This document shows, one piece after another, positions 53,938 to 63,294 of a stretch of DNA of 64,000 nt. Each line of letters starts with the position of its first letter. The first letter of the stretch is position 1. The stretch lies in the NCBI RefSeq assembly GCF_000799715.1, contig NZ_JUHG01000011.1, positions 1,240,001 to 1,304,000 on the forward strand, in the 5' to 3' direction. This DNA comes from Martinezella rhizogenes. GTDB taxonomy: Bacteria; Pseudomonadota; Alphaproteobacteria; Rhizobiales; Rhizobiaceae. Under the pieces are notes generated by a model. It did no database searches, was not told where the DNA came from, and worked only from the letters and a program-made list of their open reading frames with translations. The position numbers and the translations under genes are program-made.

Positions 53938-53971
53938 CGAAGTTACCCCTTTGCCCTCACGGGCTTATTCT

Positions 53972-53997
53972 CAAATCATTTGCAAAATCATATTTTG
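53972..53997. promoter_or_regulatory. Two adjacent palindromes upstream of iorA-like gene
   Basis: CAAAT-C-ATTTG (53972-53982) is directly followed by CAAAAT-CAT-ATTTTG (53983-53997), starting 35 bases upstream of the iorA-like ATG. Both have perfect arms. MarR-type operators often look like this. Confidence 0.5.
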
Positions 53998-54135
53998 AAT
54001 TTCTTCAGGCTGTCAATGAACAAATGGGAAACTGCTCAGTTCGCATGATTATCAAAGCTAGCTATGGAAGTGGCGATAAAGAAATTGCTGGCCTTGGCCA
54101 TTGATGGTGATCGCATATGTATGCAAATGCATAAA

Positions 54136-55800
54136 TTATGAGCTTAGATGCTGCTTGAGGCGGAACCGCTGGATCTTGCCGGACTCAGTCTTCGGCAAGG
54201 CATCCACGAAGACGATCGATCTCGGATATTTATAGGGCGCGATCGTTGCTTTCACATGATCCTGCAGCGCCTTCGCAAGGCTCTGCGAACCCTCGACACC
54301 TGGCGCCGGCACAACAAACGCCTGGACGATATGTCCGCGCTCGTCGTCAGGCCTGCCGATCACCGCGCATTCCAGCACGTCGGTATGAGAAAGCAGGGCG
54401 GCTTCGACCTCGGGCCCGGCAATATTGTAGCCGGCGGAAAGAATGATGTCGTCGGAGCGCGCGGCAAAATGAAGATAGCCTTCCTCGTCCTGGATGAAGG
54501 AATCTCCGGTCAGGTTCCATCCATCGCGGACGTATTCGGCCTGCCTCGGGTCGGCAAGATAACGGCAGCCGATCGGCCCGCGAATGACCAGCTTGCCGAT
54601 GACCCCGCAGGAAACATCGTTCATATCGGCATCCACGATGCGTGCCTCGTAACCTCGCAACGGTTTTCCGGTGCAATTGGGCTTTGCATCGTCGAGACGA
54701 TTGGAGACAAAGATATGCAGCATCTCTGTCGAGCCTATTCCGTCCAGGATCGGCTTGCCCGTCTTGCGTGTCCACTCCTCGAAAATCGGGCCCGGCAAGG
54801 TTTCACCCGCCGACACGGCGATCCTCAGGGACGAAAGATCGGCCCCCTCTTCCATCGCCGCCAGCATGGCGCGATAGGCCGTGGGAGCCGTGAAGCTAAT
54901 GGTCGCCCTGTAGTCCTGAATGATCTGCACCATGTTCTTCGGCGAAGCGTGCTCCAGCAGCGCTGTCGATGCTCCGAAGCGAAGCGGAAAGACGACCAGG
55001 CCGCCAAGGCCGAAGGTGAAGGCGATCGGCGGCGAACCGATGAAGACATCGTCGGGCGTGACACCGAGAATCTCCTTGGCATAGGCATCGGCGATGATGA
55101 GGATATCGCGGTGGAAATGCATGGTCGCCTTGGGAACGCCGGTGGAGCCGGAGGTGAAGCCCAAAAGGGCGACATCATCCCGGCCCGTCCTGACGGCCTC
55201 GAAGCGTACCGGCTTGTTCAATGCGATCCGGTCGAGTTCGGCGTCATGATTGGCGGTGCCGTCGAAACCGATCACCTGCTTCAGAAAGCGGCTCTCTTTC
55301 GCGACCGCCACCAGCTCTTCCATCAACCTGGTATCGCATAGCGCAAAGGCGATCTCGGCCTTGTCGACCACCTTGGCGAGCTCCCCGGCCCTCAGCATCG
55401 GCATCGTATTGACCGCGACCGCGCCGACCTTGGTCACGGCGAGCCAGCAGGCGATCATGGCGGGATTGTTGCCCGAACGGATCAGCACGCGATTGCCGGG
55501 CTGAATGCCGAAATCCTCGACCAGGGCATGGGCGATACGGTTGGTCCAGTCGGACAGCTCCTTGTAGGTGCGGCGTCGGCCATTGCCGATCAGCGCGATC
55601 CGATCGCCAAAGCCGCGCTCCACCATGCGGTCGCTCAGTTCCTCGCCGGCATTCAGCCATTCGGGGTAATCGAAACCGTCGAGGAGCAGTTCCGGCCATT
55701 CGGCGAACGGCGGTAGGTTGTCACGCGTGAAAGTGTCCAGATGACCCGTCGGCCCAAGCATCGGCTTTCTCTCCGTTCCTCTCTGCCCCAGCGACTGCAT
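54136..55800 (-). CDS. 2-Aminobenzoate/benzoate-CoA ligase-like AMP-forming acyl-CoA ligase
   Basis: 554-residue member of the benzoate-CoA ligase branch of AMP-forming ligases. Signature motifs are ALLGFTSGSTGVPKATMH (ATP/AMP loop), GIGSTEMLHIF, the hinge region RSDDIILSAGYNIAGPEVE and the catalytic Lys in PKTESGKIQRFRL. Activates an aromatic acid to its CoA ester. Because the divergent gene is 2-aminobenzoyl-CoA monooxygenase/reductase, the substrate is most likely anthranilate (AbmG-type). ATG 55800 has GGAGG nine bases upstream. Confidence 0.85.
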   Translation of the reverse strand: MQSLGQRGTERKPMLGPTGHLDTFTRDNLPPFAEWPELLLDGFDYPEWLNAGEELSDRMVERGFGDRIALIGNGRRRTYKELSDWTNRIAHALVEDFGIQPGNRVLIRSGNNPAMIACWLAVTKVGAVAVNTMPMLRAGELAKVVDKAEIAFALCDTRLMEELVAVAKESRFLKQVIGFDGTANHDAELDRIALNKPVRFEAVRTGRDDVALLGFTSGSTGVPKATMHFHRDILIIADAYAKEILGVTPDDVFIGSPPIAFTFGLGGLVVFPLRFGASTALLEHASPKNMVQIIQDYRATISFTAPTAYRAMLAAMEEGADLSSLRIAVSAGETLPGPIFEEWTRKTGKPILDGIGSTEMLHIFVSNRLDDAKPNCTGKPLRGYEARIVDADMNDVSCGVIGKLVIRGPIGCRYLADPRQAEYVRDGWNLTGDSFIQDEEGYLHFAARSDDIILSAGYNIAGPEVEAALLSHTDVLECAVIGRPDDERGHIVQAFVVPAPGVEGSQSLAKALQDHVKATIAPYKYPRSIVFVDALPKTESGKIQRFRLKQHLSS

Positions 55801-55871
55801 CGGCGATATCCTCCCGATCGCGCTTTATGAGGAAAGGATTGCATCGAAGCCCGAAATGTTCAAGCAAGAAA

Positions 55872-55885
55872 TTTTAAACCTAAAC
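55872..55885. promoter_or_regulatory. TTTTA-N4-TAAAA-type site, ligase side
   Basis: TTTTA-AACC-TAAAC, one arm mismatch, 72 bases upstream of the ligase start within the divergent spacer. Confidence 0.5.
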
Positions 55886-56000
55886 TAAATAGCGACTACC
55901 CTGTTTCCAAAGGATTTTCCGGGATTCCATAAGCCACAATTGCATGCGGAAGGCCGTGCGCAGGTGAAAACAGCACTTGACGCAGCGTGGTCCTAGTTTA

Positions 56001-56014
56001 TTTTAAACTTAAAT
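56001..56014. promoter_or_regulatory. TTTTA-N4-TAAAA-type site, monooxygenase side
   Basis: TTTTA-AACT-TAAAT, one arm mismatch, 40 bases upstream of the monooxygenase/reductase ATG. It is the second copy in the same divergent spacer. Confidence 0.5.
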
Positions 56015-56053
56015 TATTTTCGGGAGCGGCTTGATCCCAGGGAGAAGTAAGCG

Positions 56054-58372
56054 ATGAAAATCGTCTGCATCGGCGGCGGCCCGGCCGGGCTCTATTTCGG
56101 GCTTCTGATGAAGAAGCTGCATCCCGATCATTCGATCCAGGTCGTCGAGCGCAACCGTGCCTATGATACCTTCGGCTGGGGCGTCGTCTTCTCCGATGCG
56201 ACCATGGTTTCCATGCGCGAATGGGACCCTGAAAGTGCGGCCGAAATCGAGGATGCCTTCAACCATTGGGACGATATCGAAGTCTGGTTCAAGGGCACAC
56301 GCCAGCGCACCTCCGGCCACGGCTTCGTCGGCATCGGCCGCAAGAAGCTGCTGAATATCCTGCAGAAGCGCTGCGAAGCGCTCGGCGTCGAGCTGATTTT
56401 CGAGACCGACGTCACCTCCGATCTCGACTTTCCGGACGCCGACCTGATCATCGGCTCGGATGGTCTGAACTCGCGGATCCGCAACCACTATCCCCAGATC
56501 TTCCAGCCGGACATGATCACCCGACCGAACCGCTACATCTGGCTCGGCACCAACAAGCAGTACGACGCCTTCACCTTCGACTTCCGCAAGAGCGAGCACG
56601 GCTGGTTCCAGGCGCATATCTACAAATTCGATGACCAGACCTCGACCTTCATCGTCGAAACCACCGAGGAAGCCTATCTCGCCCACGGCCTCGACAAGAT
56701 GGATCAGGACGGCTCGATCGCCTTCTGCGAGAACCTGTTCTCGGACGTCCTCGACGGCGCTTCGCTGATGACCAATGCCCGCCATATCCGCGGTTCGGCC
56801 TGGCTGAACTTCAACCGCCTGATCTGCGGCAAGTGGAGCCATTTCAACGGCAATTCGCATGTCGTGCTGATGGGCGACGCCGCCCACACCGCGCATTTCG
56901 CCATCGGCTCCGGCACCAAGCTCGCCATTGACGATGCCATCGAGCTAACTAGGCAGTTCCAGATCAACGGACATAGCAAGGACAAGATCCCGACCGTTCT
57001 CGAAAGCTACGAAGAGATCCGCCGCGTTGATGTCGCCCGCATCCAGAATGCGGCGCGCAACGCCATGGAATGGTTCGAAGTTGTGGGACCTCGCTATGCC
57101 GACACACTGGAACCGGAACAGTTCATGTATTCGATGCTGACCCGCTCGCAGCGCATCAGCCACGAGAACCTGCGTTTGCGCGACAAGGATTGGCTAGAAG
57201 GCTACGAGCGCTGGTTTGCGAAAAAGTCCGGCCTTGCCGTCGGCAACGACCGCTGCCTGCCGCCGATGTTCACGCCCTATTCGCTGCGCGATGTGACGCT
57301 CGTCAACCGCATCGTCGTTTCGCCGATGGCGATGTATTCGGCGGAAGATGGCGTCATGAACGATTTCCATATCATCCATCTCGGCTCGCGGGCGCTCGGC
57401 GGCGCCGGCCTGATCTTCGCGGAAATGACCTGTGTTACCCCCGATGCCCGCATCACCCCCGGCTGCCTCGGTCTCTGGAACGAGGGACAGGCGATACAAT
57501 GGAAGCGGCTCGTCGATTTCGTGCACACCAATAGCGCTGCCAAGGTCGGCATCCAGCTCGGCCATGCCGGCCGCAAGGGTGCGACGAAAGTCGCCTGGGA
57601 AGGCATCGACCAGCCGGTTGCCGAGGGCGAATGGCCGCTGATCTCGGCCTCCGCCATTCCTTATCTCAAGAACAGCCAGGTGCCGAAGGCCATGGACCGC
57701 GCCGACATGGATCGCGTCAAGGCCGATTTCATCCGCGCCACCGAACTTGCCATCACCACCGGCGCCGATTGGCTGGAGCTGCACGGCGCCCACGGCTATC
57801 TTCTGTCGAGCTTCCTGTCGCCGCTCACCAACCTGCGCGGGGACGACTATGGCGGCAGCCACGAAAACCGCGCCCGCTATCCGCTGGAGATCTTCAGGGC
57901 CATGCGCGAAATCTGGCCGAAGGACAAGCCGATCTCCGTGCGCCTTTCCTGCCACGACTGGACCGATGGCGGCAACACGCCGGAGGATGCGGCGATCTTC
58001 GCGCGCATGTTCAAGGACGCGGGCGCCGACCTGATCGATTGCTCCTCGGGTCAGGTGTCGAAAGAGGAAGAGCCAGTCTATGGCCGCCTGTTCCAGACGC
58101 CTTTCTCCGACAAGATCCGCAACGAAATCGGCATCCCCACGATTGCCGTCGGCGCGATCTCGGAAGCCGACCATGCCAATTCCATCATCGCCGCCGGCCG
58201 CGCCGATCTCTGCGCCGTCGCCCGCCCGCATCTGGCCGACCCCGCCTGGTCGCTGCACGAGGCAGCCAAGATCGGGCTGACTTCCATTCCCTGGCCGAAA
58301 CAGTATCTCTCCGGCAAGACGCAATATGAAACCAACCTTGCCCGCGCGGCCACGACCGTACCGGCGAAGTGA
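56054..58372 (+). CDS. 2-Aminobenzoyl-CoA monooxygenase/reductase (fused flavoenzyme)
   Basis: 772 residues, a natural fusion. The N-terminal half is a class A flavin monooxygenase: [18 protein letters not shown], then [12 protein letters not shown] and [20 protein letters not shown]. From about residue 405 an Old-Yellow-Enzyme domain follows: [36 protein letters not shown] and [13 protein letters not shown]. This architecture defines the enzyme of Azoarcus evansii that hydroxylates and dearomatises 2-aminobenzoyl-CoA; databases often call it bifunctional salicylyl-CoA 5-hydroxylase. It leads an operon of beta-oxidation genes and is divergent from the CoA ligase. Confidence 0.92.
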   Translation: MKIVCIGGGPAGLYFGLLMKKLHPDHSIQVVERNRAYDTFGWGVVFSDATMVSMREWDPESAAEIEDAFNHWDDIEVWFKGTRQRTSGHGFVGIGRKKLLNILQKRCEALGVELIFETDVTSDLDFPDADLIIGSDGLNSRIRNHYPQIFQPDMITRPNRYIWLGTNKQYDAFTFDFRKSEHGWFQAHIYKFDDQTSTFIVETTEEAYLAHGLDKMDQDGSIAFCENLFSDVLDGASLMTNARHIRGSAWLNFNRLICGKWSHFNGNSHVVLMGDAAHTAHFAIGSGTKLAIDDAIELTRQFQINGHSKDKIPTVLESYEEIRRVDVARIQNAARNAMEWFEVVGPRYADTLEPEQFMYSMLTRSQRISHENLRLRDKDWLEGYERWFAKKSGLAVGNDRCLPPMFTPYSLRDVTLVNRIVVSPMAMYSAEDGVMNDFHIIHLGSRALGGAGLIFAEMTCVTPDARITPGCLGLWNEGQAIQWKRLVDFVHTNSAAKVGIQLGHAGRKGATKVAWEGIDQPVAEGEWPLISASAIPYLKNSQVPKAMDRADMDRVKADFIRATELAITTGADWLELHGAHGYLLSSFLSPLTNLRGDDYGGSHENRARYPLEIFRAMREIWPKDKPISVRLSCHDWTDGGNTPEDAAIFARMFKDAGADLIDCSSGQVSKEEEPVYGRLFQTPFSDKIRNEIGIPTIAVGAISEADHANSIIAAGRADLCAVARPHLADPAWSLHEAAKIGLTSIPWPKQYLSGKTQYETNLARAATTVPAK

Positions 58373-58379
58373 GGATCAG

Positions 58380-59168
58380 ATGACGACTTCGGGCAAACTT
58401 ACGGGCCGTCACGCCCTCGTCACCGGCGCCGGCAGCGGCATCGGCACCGCCATTGCGCGGACGTTTGCCGCCGAGGGTGCGCGCGTGACGCTCGCCGGAC
58501 GACGCAAGGAGCCACTGGAGACCGTCGCCGCCGAAATTGGCGCGAATGCTTTCGTCGTCGACGGTTTCGACGTCACGGATGCCGAAGCTATCGCCCGCGG
58601 GCTTGCAGCGGCCCGCGAAAAATTCGGGCCAGTCGATATTCTCGTCAACAATGCCGGCGAAGCGCCGAGCGCGCCCTTCGAGAAGACCAGTCTTGAGATG
58701 TGGAACCGCGTCCTGACCGTCGATCTCACCGGCGTTTTCCTGGTGACGCAGGCCACCCTGCCCGACCTCAGGGCCTATGGGTCCGGTGCACGCATCATCA
58801 ACATCGCCTCGACTGCGGGGCTGACCGGCTACGGCTACGTTTCCGCCTATGTCGCGGCCAAGCATGGCGTCGTCGGCCTGACGCGCTCGCTGGCGCTGGA
58901 ACTGGCAAAAACCGGCATCACGGTCAATGCCGTCTGCCCGGGGTTCACCGACACGCCGATCATCCAGCGCTCGATCGAGACCATCGTCGCCAAGACCGGA
59001 CGCACGGCGGAGCAGGCGCTTTCGGAATTCACCAAATCCAATCCGCAGGGACGACTCGTCAAGCCGGAGGAGGTTGCCGACACCGTTCTGTGGCTGGCGT
59101 CGCCGGGAGCGGCATCGATCAATGGACAGGCAATCGTGGTTGCCGGTGGGGAGGTTTTAGCGGGATGA
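58380..59168 (+). CDS. Short-chain dehydrogenase/reductase of the anthranilate operon
   Basis: 262-residue SDR. The nucleotide loop is [19 protein letters not shown], with NNAG, the catalytic Ser in [12 protein letters not shown], and YVAAKH with Tyr and Lys. The residue after the loop (LAGRRKE) favours NADP(H). ATG 58380 has GAGGATCAG before it. Seven bases after the monooxygenase stop and overlapping the next start by ATGA, it is firmly in the operon. Probably acts on a 3-hydroxyacyl-CoA or on the cyclic oxo intermediate. Confidence 0.87.
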   Translation: MTTSGKLTGRHALVTGAGSGIGTAIARTFAAEGARVTLAGRRKEPLETVAAEIGANAFVVDGFDVTDAEAIARGLAAAREKFGPVDILVNNAGEAPSAPFEKTSLEMWNRVLTVDLTGVFLVTQATLPDLRAYGSGARIINIASTAGLTGYGYVSAYVAAKHGVVGLTRSLALELAKTGITVNAVCPGFTDTPIIQRSIETIVAKTGRTAEQALSEFTKSNPQGRLVKPEEVADTVLWLASPGAASINGQAIVVAGGEVLAG

Positions 59169-60016
59169 GCGAACAGGATATGACGATGCGGGGCCATCTT
59201 GCGCCCTTCAACACCTATGTGGCCCGCCATTTCCTCTGGGAAGTCAGCGACGACGGCCGCGTCGCCACCATCCGACTGAACCGCCCGGAGCGCAAGAACC
59301 CGCTGACCTTCGACAGCTACGCCGAACTGCGCGACCTCTTCCGCAATCTCACCTATGCCTCGGACGTTCGCGCCGTGGTGCTGACCGGTACCGGTGGCAA
59401 TTTCTCCTCCGGCGGCGATGTCTTCGAAATCATCGAGCCGCTCACCCGCATGGCGATGCCCGAGCTGCTCGCCTTCACGCGCATGACCGGCGATCTCGTC
59501 AGAGCCATGCGCAAGTGCCCGCAACCGATCATTACCGCCGTCGACGGCATCTGCGCCGGTGCCGGCGCCATCCTTGCCATGGCCTCGGACCTGCGCCTCG
59601 CGACGCCAGAAGCAAAGACAGCGTTCCTCTTTACCCGCGTCGGCCTTGCCGGCGCCGACATGGGCGCATGCGGCATCCTTCCCCGCATCATCGGCCAGGG
59701 CCGTGCCGCCGAACTGCTGTTTACCGGCCGCTCTATGACAGCTGCCGAGGGCCAGGCCTGGGGCTTTTACAATGGCGTACACGCCAGCGCCGATCTTGAG
59801 CAGGAAGCTGTCAAGCTCGCCCGGTCGCTCGCCGACGGACCCTGGTTTGCCCATGGCATGACCAAGACCATGCTGAACCAGGAATGGGCAATGGGCATCG
59901 ACGAGATGATCGAATCCGAGGCGCAGGCCCAGGCGGTCTGCATGGCAACACAAGACTTCCGCCGCGCCTTCGAAGCCTTCGCCGCCAAGCGCAAGCCCAA
60001 ATTCCAGGGGAACTGA
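59165..60016 (+). CDS. Enoyl-CoA hydratase/isomerase-family protein
   Basis: 283-residue crotonase-fold enzyme. [18 protein letters not shown] is the family start, [16 protein letters not shown] supplies the first oxyanion hole and [19 protein letters not shown] the second. The acid/base residues sit around [18 protein letters not shown]. The proportion of matches suggests a hydratase or ring hydrolase acting on a cyclic or branched enoyl-CoA in the lower anthranilate pathway. Starts within the SDR stop (ATGA) and ends four bases before the acyl-CoA dehydrogenase. Confidence 0.87.
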   Translation: MSEQDMTMRGHLAPFNTYVARHFLWEVSDDGRVATIRLNRPERKNPLTFDSYAELRDLFRNLTYASDVRAVVLTGTGGNFSSGGDVFEIIEPLTRMAMPELLAFTRMTGDLVRAMRKCPQPIITAVDGICAGAGAILAMASDLRLATPEAKTAFLFTRVGLAGADMGACGILPRIIGQGRAAELLFTGRSMTAAEGQAWGFYNGVHASADLEQEAVKLARSLADGPWFAHGMTKTMLNQEWAMGIDEMIESEAQAQAVCMATQDFRRAFEAFAAKRKPKFQGN

Positions 60017-60020
60017 GGCA

Positions 60021-61199
60021 ATGTCCGCTGCATCAGCTCTTCCAGGTCCGACACGGGACCATCTGGATTGGCCGTTCTTCGAGGAGCGTCACCGCAAATT
60101 CGCGGCAGACGTCGATGCCTTCGCCAAATCCTCGGCCATGGCAAACATCGACCATAACGATGTCGACGGCGCCTGCCGCAAACTCGTCAAGGCACTTGGC
60201 GAGGCTGGTCTTCTCGCCGCCGCTACCGGCTCTGCCGACATCGACCCGCTGATCGACTCCCGTCTTGTCTGCCTCGCCCGCGAAACGCTTGCCTGGCATG
60301 ATGGCCTTGCCGATTTCGCCTTTGCCATGCAGGGTCTCGGCACCGGTGCCATCGGCCTTTCCGGCTCGCCCGAACTGCGCGCCGCCGTGCTGCCGAAAGT
60401 CCGCGCCGGCGACTGGCTTTCCGCCTTTGCGCTCTCGGAAAAGGATGCCGGTTCCGACGTCGCGGCCATGAGCTGTGCGGCCCGCGCCGATGGCGACCAT
60501 TATGTCCTCGATGGCGAAAAGACCTGGATCTCCAATGGCGGCATCGCCGATGTCTACACCGTCTTTGCCCGCACCGGCGAAGCACCGGGCACACGCGGCA
60601 TCTCCGCCTTCGTCGTCTTCGCCGACGATCCCGGCTTCTCGATCATCGAACGCATCGAGATGATCGCGCCGCATCCGCTGGCGACGATCCGTTTCGAAAA
60701 TTGCCGTATCCCTGCGTCACGCCGCCTTGGCGCGCCGGGCGAAGGCTTCAAGATCGCCATGCGCACGCTCGATATCTTCCGCGCCTCGGTTGCCGCCGCA
60801 AGCCTCGGCTTTGCGCGGCGCGCGCTCGATGAATCGATCGCGCATGTCCGCACGCGTCCGATGTTCGGCGCGACGCTCGGTGACCTTCAATTGACGCAGG
60901 CAGCCCTCGGCGACATGGCGACCGGCATCGACGCTGCGGCCTTGCTCACCTATCGGGCTGCCTGGCGCCGGGACGCGCAGCACCTGCCGACGACGCGTGA
61001 AGCGGCCATGGCCAAGATGACAGCAACGGAAACCGCCCAAAGCGTCATCGACCGCGCCGTCCAGCTTTTCGGCGGACGCGGTGTCAGGACAGGCGAAATA
61101 ACAGAAAAACTCTATCGGGAGATACGCGCGCTTCGCATCTACGAGGGTGCGACGGAGGTTCAAAAACTCATCGTCGCGCGCGAGCTTCTGAAGACCTAG
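60021..61199 (+). CDS. Acyl-CoA dehydrogenase
   Basis: 392-residue FAD enzyme. FALSEKDAGSDVAAMSC and EKTWISNGGIADVYTVFA are the family's flavin/substrate motifs; the C-terminal catalytic base is the Glu in RIYEGATEVQKLIVARELL. It oxidises an acyl-CoA to the enoyl-CoA in the beta-oxidation phase and passes electrons to ETF. It is packed against the hydratase upstream; a rhizobial repeat with hairpin separates it from the next dehydrogenase gene. Confidence 0.9.
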   Translation: MSAASALPGPTRDHLDWPFFEERHRKFAADVDAFAKSSAMANIDHNDVDGACRKLVKALGEAGLLAAATGSADIDPLIDSRLVCLARETLAWHDGLADFAFAMQGLGTGAIGLSGSPELRAAVLPKVRAGDWLSAFALSEKDAGSDVAAMSCAARADGDHYVLDGEKTWISNGGIADVYTVFARTGEAPGTRGISAFVVFADDPGFSIIERIEMIAPHPLATIRFENCRIPASRRLGAPGEGFKIAMRTLDIFRASVAAASLGFARRALDESIAHVRTRPMFGATLGDLQLTQAALGDMATGIDAAALLTYRAAWRRDAQHLPTTREAAMAKMTATETAQSVIDRAVQLFGGRGVRTGEITEKLYREIRALRIYEGATEVQKLIVARELLKT

Positions 61200-61268
61200 A
61201 GCAATTCCAGGAAAAGTGCGAAACGAGGAAATTGAGCGGTTCAGTCCTTCCGAGAAACACTGAACCGC
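61197..61268. repeat. Rhizobial intergenic repeat with hairpin
   Basis: TAGAGCAATTCCAGGAAAAG and its following bases repeat the half-element at 43914-43963 in opposite orientation, 24 of 25 bases alike. It is followed by GCGGTTCAGT-N13-ACTGAACCGC, a perfect ten-base stem. Sits between two acyl-CoA dehydrogenase genes and may modulate mRNA processing there. Confidence 0.7.
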
Positions 61269-61287
61269 GGCAATGGGAGACACGCCG

Positions 61288-62469
61288 ATGAGCCGCGAGA
61301 TATTCGACTGGGCCGATCCGTTCCGGCTGGTGGAGCAGCTGAACGATGACGAACGCATGGTGCTGGACACAGCCCATGCCTATGCGCAGGAGAAGCTGGC
61401 GCCCCGCGTGCTCGACGCTTTCCGCCATGAGAAGACCGATCCGACGATCTTCCGCGAGATGGGTGAGCTTGGCCTGCTCGGGCCGACTATTGCCCCCGAA
61501 TATGGCGGCGCTGGCCTCGGCTATGTCGCCTATGGCCTGATCGCCCGCGAAGTGGAGCGTGTCGACAGTGGCTACCGCTCGATGATGAGCGTGCAATCCT
61601 CGCTCGTGATGGTGCCGATCGATGCCTTCGGGTCGGAAGCGCAGAAGCAGAAATACCTGCCGAAGCTTGCCACCGGCGAATGGATCGGCTGCTTCGGCCT
61701 CACCGAGCCCAATCACGGCTCCGATCCCGGCTCGATGGCAACACGGGCGAAGAAGGTCGATGGCGGCTATCACCTCACCGGCGCCAAGACCTGGATCTCC
61801 AATGCGCCGATCGCCGATGTCTTCGTCGTCTGGGGGAAGACCGAGGACGGCGTCATCCGTGGCTTCATTCTGGAGAAAGGCTGGAAGGGTCTGTCTGCCC
61901 CTGCCATCCACGGCAAGGTCGGCCTGCGCGCCTCGATCACCGGCGAAGTCGTCATGGAGAATGTCTTCGTGCCGGAGGAAAACCTGCTGCCCAATGTCTC
62001 CGGCCTCAAGGGTCCGTTCACCTGCCTCAACTCCGCCCGCTTCGGCATTGCCTGGGGTGCGCTCGGTGCTGCCGAGGATTGCTATGCCAAGGCGCGGCAA
62101 TATGTGCTCGACCGCCAGCAGTTCGGCCGACCGCTTGCCGCCAACCAGCTGATCCAGAAGAAGCTCGCCGACATGGTGACCGAAATCACGCTCGGCCTGC
62201 AGGGCTGCCTGCGTCTCGGCCGCATGAAGGAAGACGGCCATCCGCCGGTGGAGCTGACCTCGATCCTGAAGCGCAACAGCTGCGGCAAGGCGCTGGATAT
62301 CGCCCGTGCCGCCCGCGATATGCTTGGCGGCAACGGCATCTCGGACGAGTTCGGCATCGCCCGCCATCTGGTCAACCTCGAAGTGGTCAACACCTATGAG
62401 GGCACCCACGACATCCACGCCCTCATCCTCGGCCGTGCCATCACCGGCATCGCCGCGTTTGCGAATTGA
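61288..62469 (+). CDS. gcdH: Glutaryl-CoA dehydrogenase
   Basis: 393-residue FAD enzyme that oxidises and decarboxylates glutaryl-CoA to crotonyl-CoA. The N-terminus [13 protein letters not shown] and the segment [20 protein letters not shown], with the arginine just before it (SGYRSMM) that binds the distal carboxylate, distinguish it from ordinary acyl-CoA dehydrogenases. The end [20 protein letters not shown] holds the catalytic Glu. ATG 61288 has GGGAG eight bases upstream and is preferred to ATG 61273. It gives the pathway an exit to central metabolism. Confidence 0.9.
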   Translation: MSREIFDWADPFRLVEQLNDDERMVLDTAHAYAQEKLAPRVLDAFRHEKTDPTIFREMGELGLLGPTIAPEYGGAGLGYVAYGLIAREVERVDSGYRSMMSVQSSLVMVPIDAFGSEAQKQKYLPKLATGEWIGCFGLTEPNHGSDPGSMATRAKKVDGGYHLTGAKTWISNAPIADVFVVWGKTEDGVIRGFILEKGWKGLSAPAIHGKVGLRASITGEVVMENVFVPEENLLPNVSGLKGPFTCLNSARFGIAWGALGAAEDCYAKARQYVLDRQQFGRPLAANQLIQKKLADMVTEITLGLQGCLRLGRMKEDGHPPVELTSILKRNSCGKALDIARAARDMLGGNGISDEFGIARHLVNLEVVNTYEGTHDIHALILGRAITGIAAFAN

Positions 62470-62477
62470 GGTCGGAT

Positions 62478-62909
62478 TTGCCGTTCAAAACCACCAGACC
62501 CCTGCGCTTCGGAGACTGTGATCCCTCGGGGATTGCTTATTTCCCGTCATACCTGAACATCCTCGTCGGGGTGCTGGAGGACTATTTCGCCTCGCTGGGG
62601 TTCCCGTGGAAGACGCTGATCGACAGCCGCCGCATCGGTGTGCCGACCGTGCGGCTCGACGTAACGTTCACGAGACCCGGTTTTCAGAGCGACAACCTCG
62701 AATTCGCGGTCACTGTTCGCGGCATCGGTCGCTCCTCGCTCGATCTGGAACATCAAGTCTCAGCGAATGGCCAAGTCCTGTGGACCGCTCGCCAGCGCGT
62801 TGTCGCCACTTCGCTCGATACCCATCAATCACTTGCATGGCCGGACGATATCCGCGCCGCGCTGACCTCTCATCTGGAGATGACCGATGCACACCATCCT
62901 GCAACCTGA
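62478..62909 (+). CDS. 4HBT-type acyl-CoA thioesterase (TTG start)
   Basis: 143-residue hotdog-fold thioesterase. LRFGDCDPSGIAYFPSYLNI is the classic 4-hydroxybenzoyl-CoA thioesterase motif with the catalytic Asp. No ATG exists at the N-terminus; the TTG at 62478 has GAGG six bases before it and is favoured over the TTG at 62466. It could release CoA from dead-end aminobenzoyl-CoA esters, preventing CoA depletion. Its stop lies 23 bases inside the RidA gene. Confidence 0.82.
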   Translation: MPFKTTRPLRFGDCDPSGIAYFPSYLNILVGVLEDYFASLGFPWKTLIDSRRIGVPTVRLDVTFTRPGFQSDNLEFAVTVRGIGRSSLDLEHQVSANGQVLWTARQRVVATSLDTHQSLAWPDDIRAALTSHLEMTDAHHPAT

Positions 62910-63282
62910 AGGCTGGGCCAAGCCGATTGGATATGCCAATGGCATGGCGGCGACCGGCCGCATGGTGTTCGTCGGCGGCCAGGTCGGCTGGAACGCCGCT
63001 TGCGAATTCGAAAGCGACGATTTCGTCGAACAGGTGCGCCAGACGCTGAAGAATGTCGTCGCCATCCTCGCCGAGGGCGGCGCCAAGCCGCAGCATATCA
63101 CCTCCATGACCTGGTATTTCACCGACAAGGCCGAGTATCTTGGGAATCTCAAGGGCATAGGCCAGGTCTACCGCGAGATCATCGGCCGGCATTTCCCGGC
63201 CATGGCCGCCCTACAGGTCGTCGCCCTCGTCGAGGATCGCGCCAAGATCGAGATCCAGGCGACCGCCGTCATTCCGGAATAG
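62887..63282 (+). CDS. RidA-family enamine/imine deaminase
   Basis: 131-residue RidA-like protein. Family features include AATGRMVFVGGQVGWNAACE, then VRQTLKNVVAILAEGGAKPQHI and a final EIQATAVIPE; the active-site Arg is uncertain in this subgroup. In this operon the product of the fused monooxygenase/reductase is a 2-amino-5-oxocyclohexenecarboxyl-CoA, an enamine, so RidA could speed release of its amino group as ammonia (inference). Overlaps the thioesterase gene by 23 bases. Confidence 0.83.
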   Translation: MHTILQPEGWAKPIGYANGMAATGRMVFVGGQVGWNAACEFESDDFVEQVRQTLKNVVAILAEGGAKPQHITSMTWYFTDKAEYLGNLKGIGQVYREIIGRHFPAMAALQVVALVEDRAKIEIQATAVIPE

Positions 63283-63294
63283 GATGGGCTCGCC

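Noticed and set aside
57194..58324. Antisense frame inside the monooxygenase/reductase gene
   Set aside because: No recognisable motif and fully covered by a well-supported flavoenzyme.
56054..58372. Salicylyl-CoA 5-hydroxylase
   Set aside because: That enzyme lacks the C-terminal Old-Yellow-Enzyme domain; the fusion and the neighbouring ligase and beta-oxidation genes fit 2-aminobenzoyl-CoA monooxygenase/reductase.
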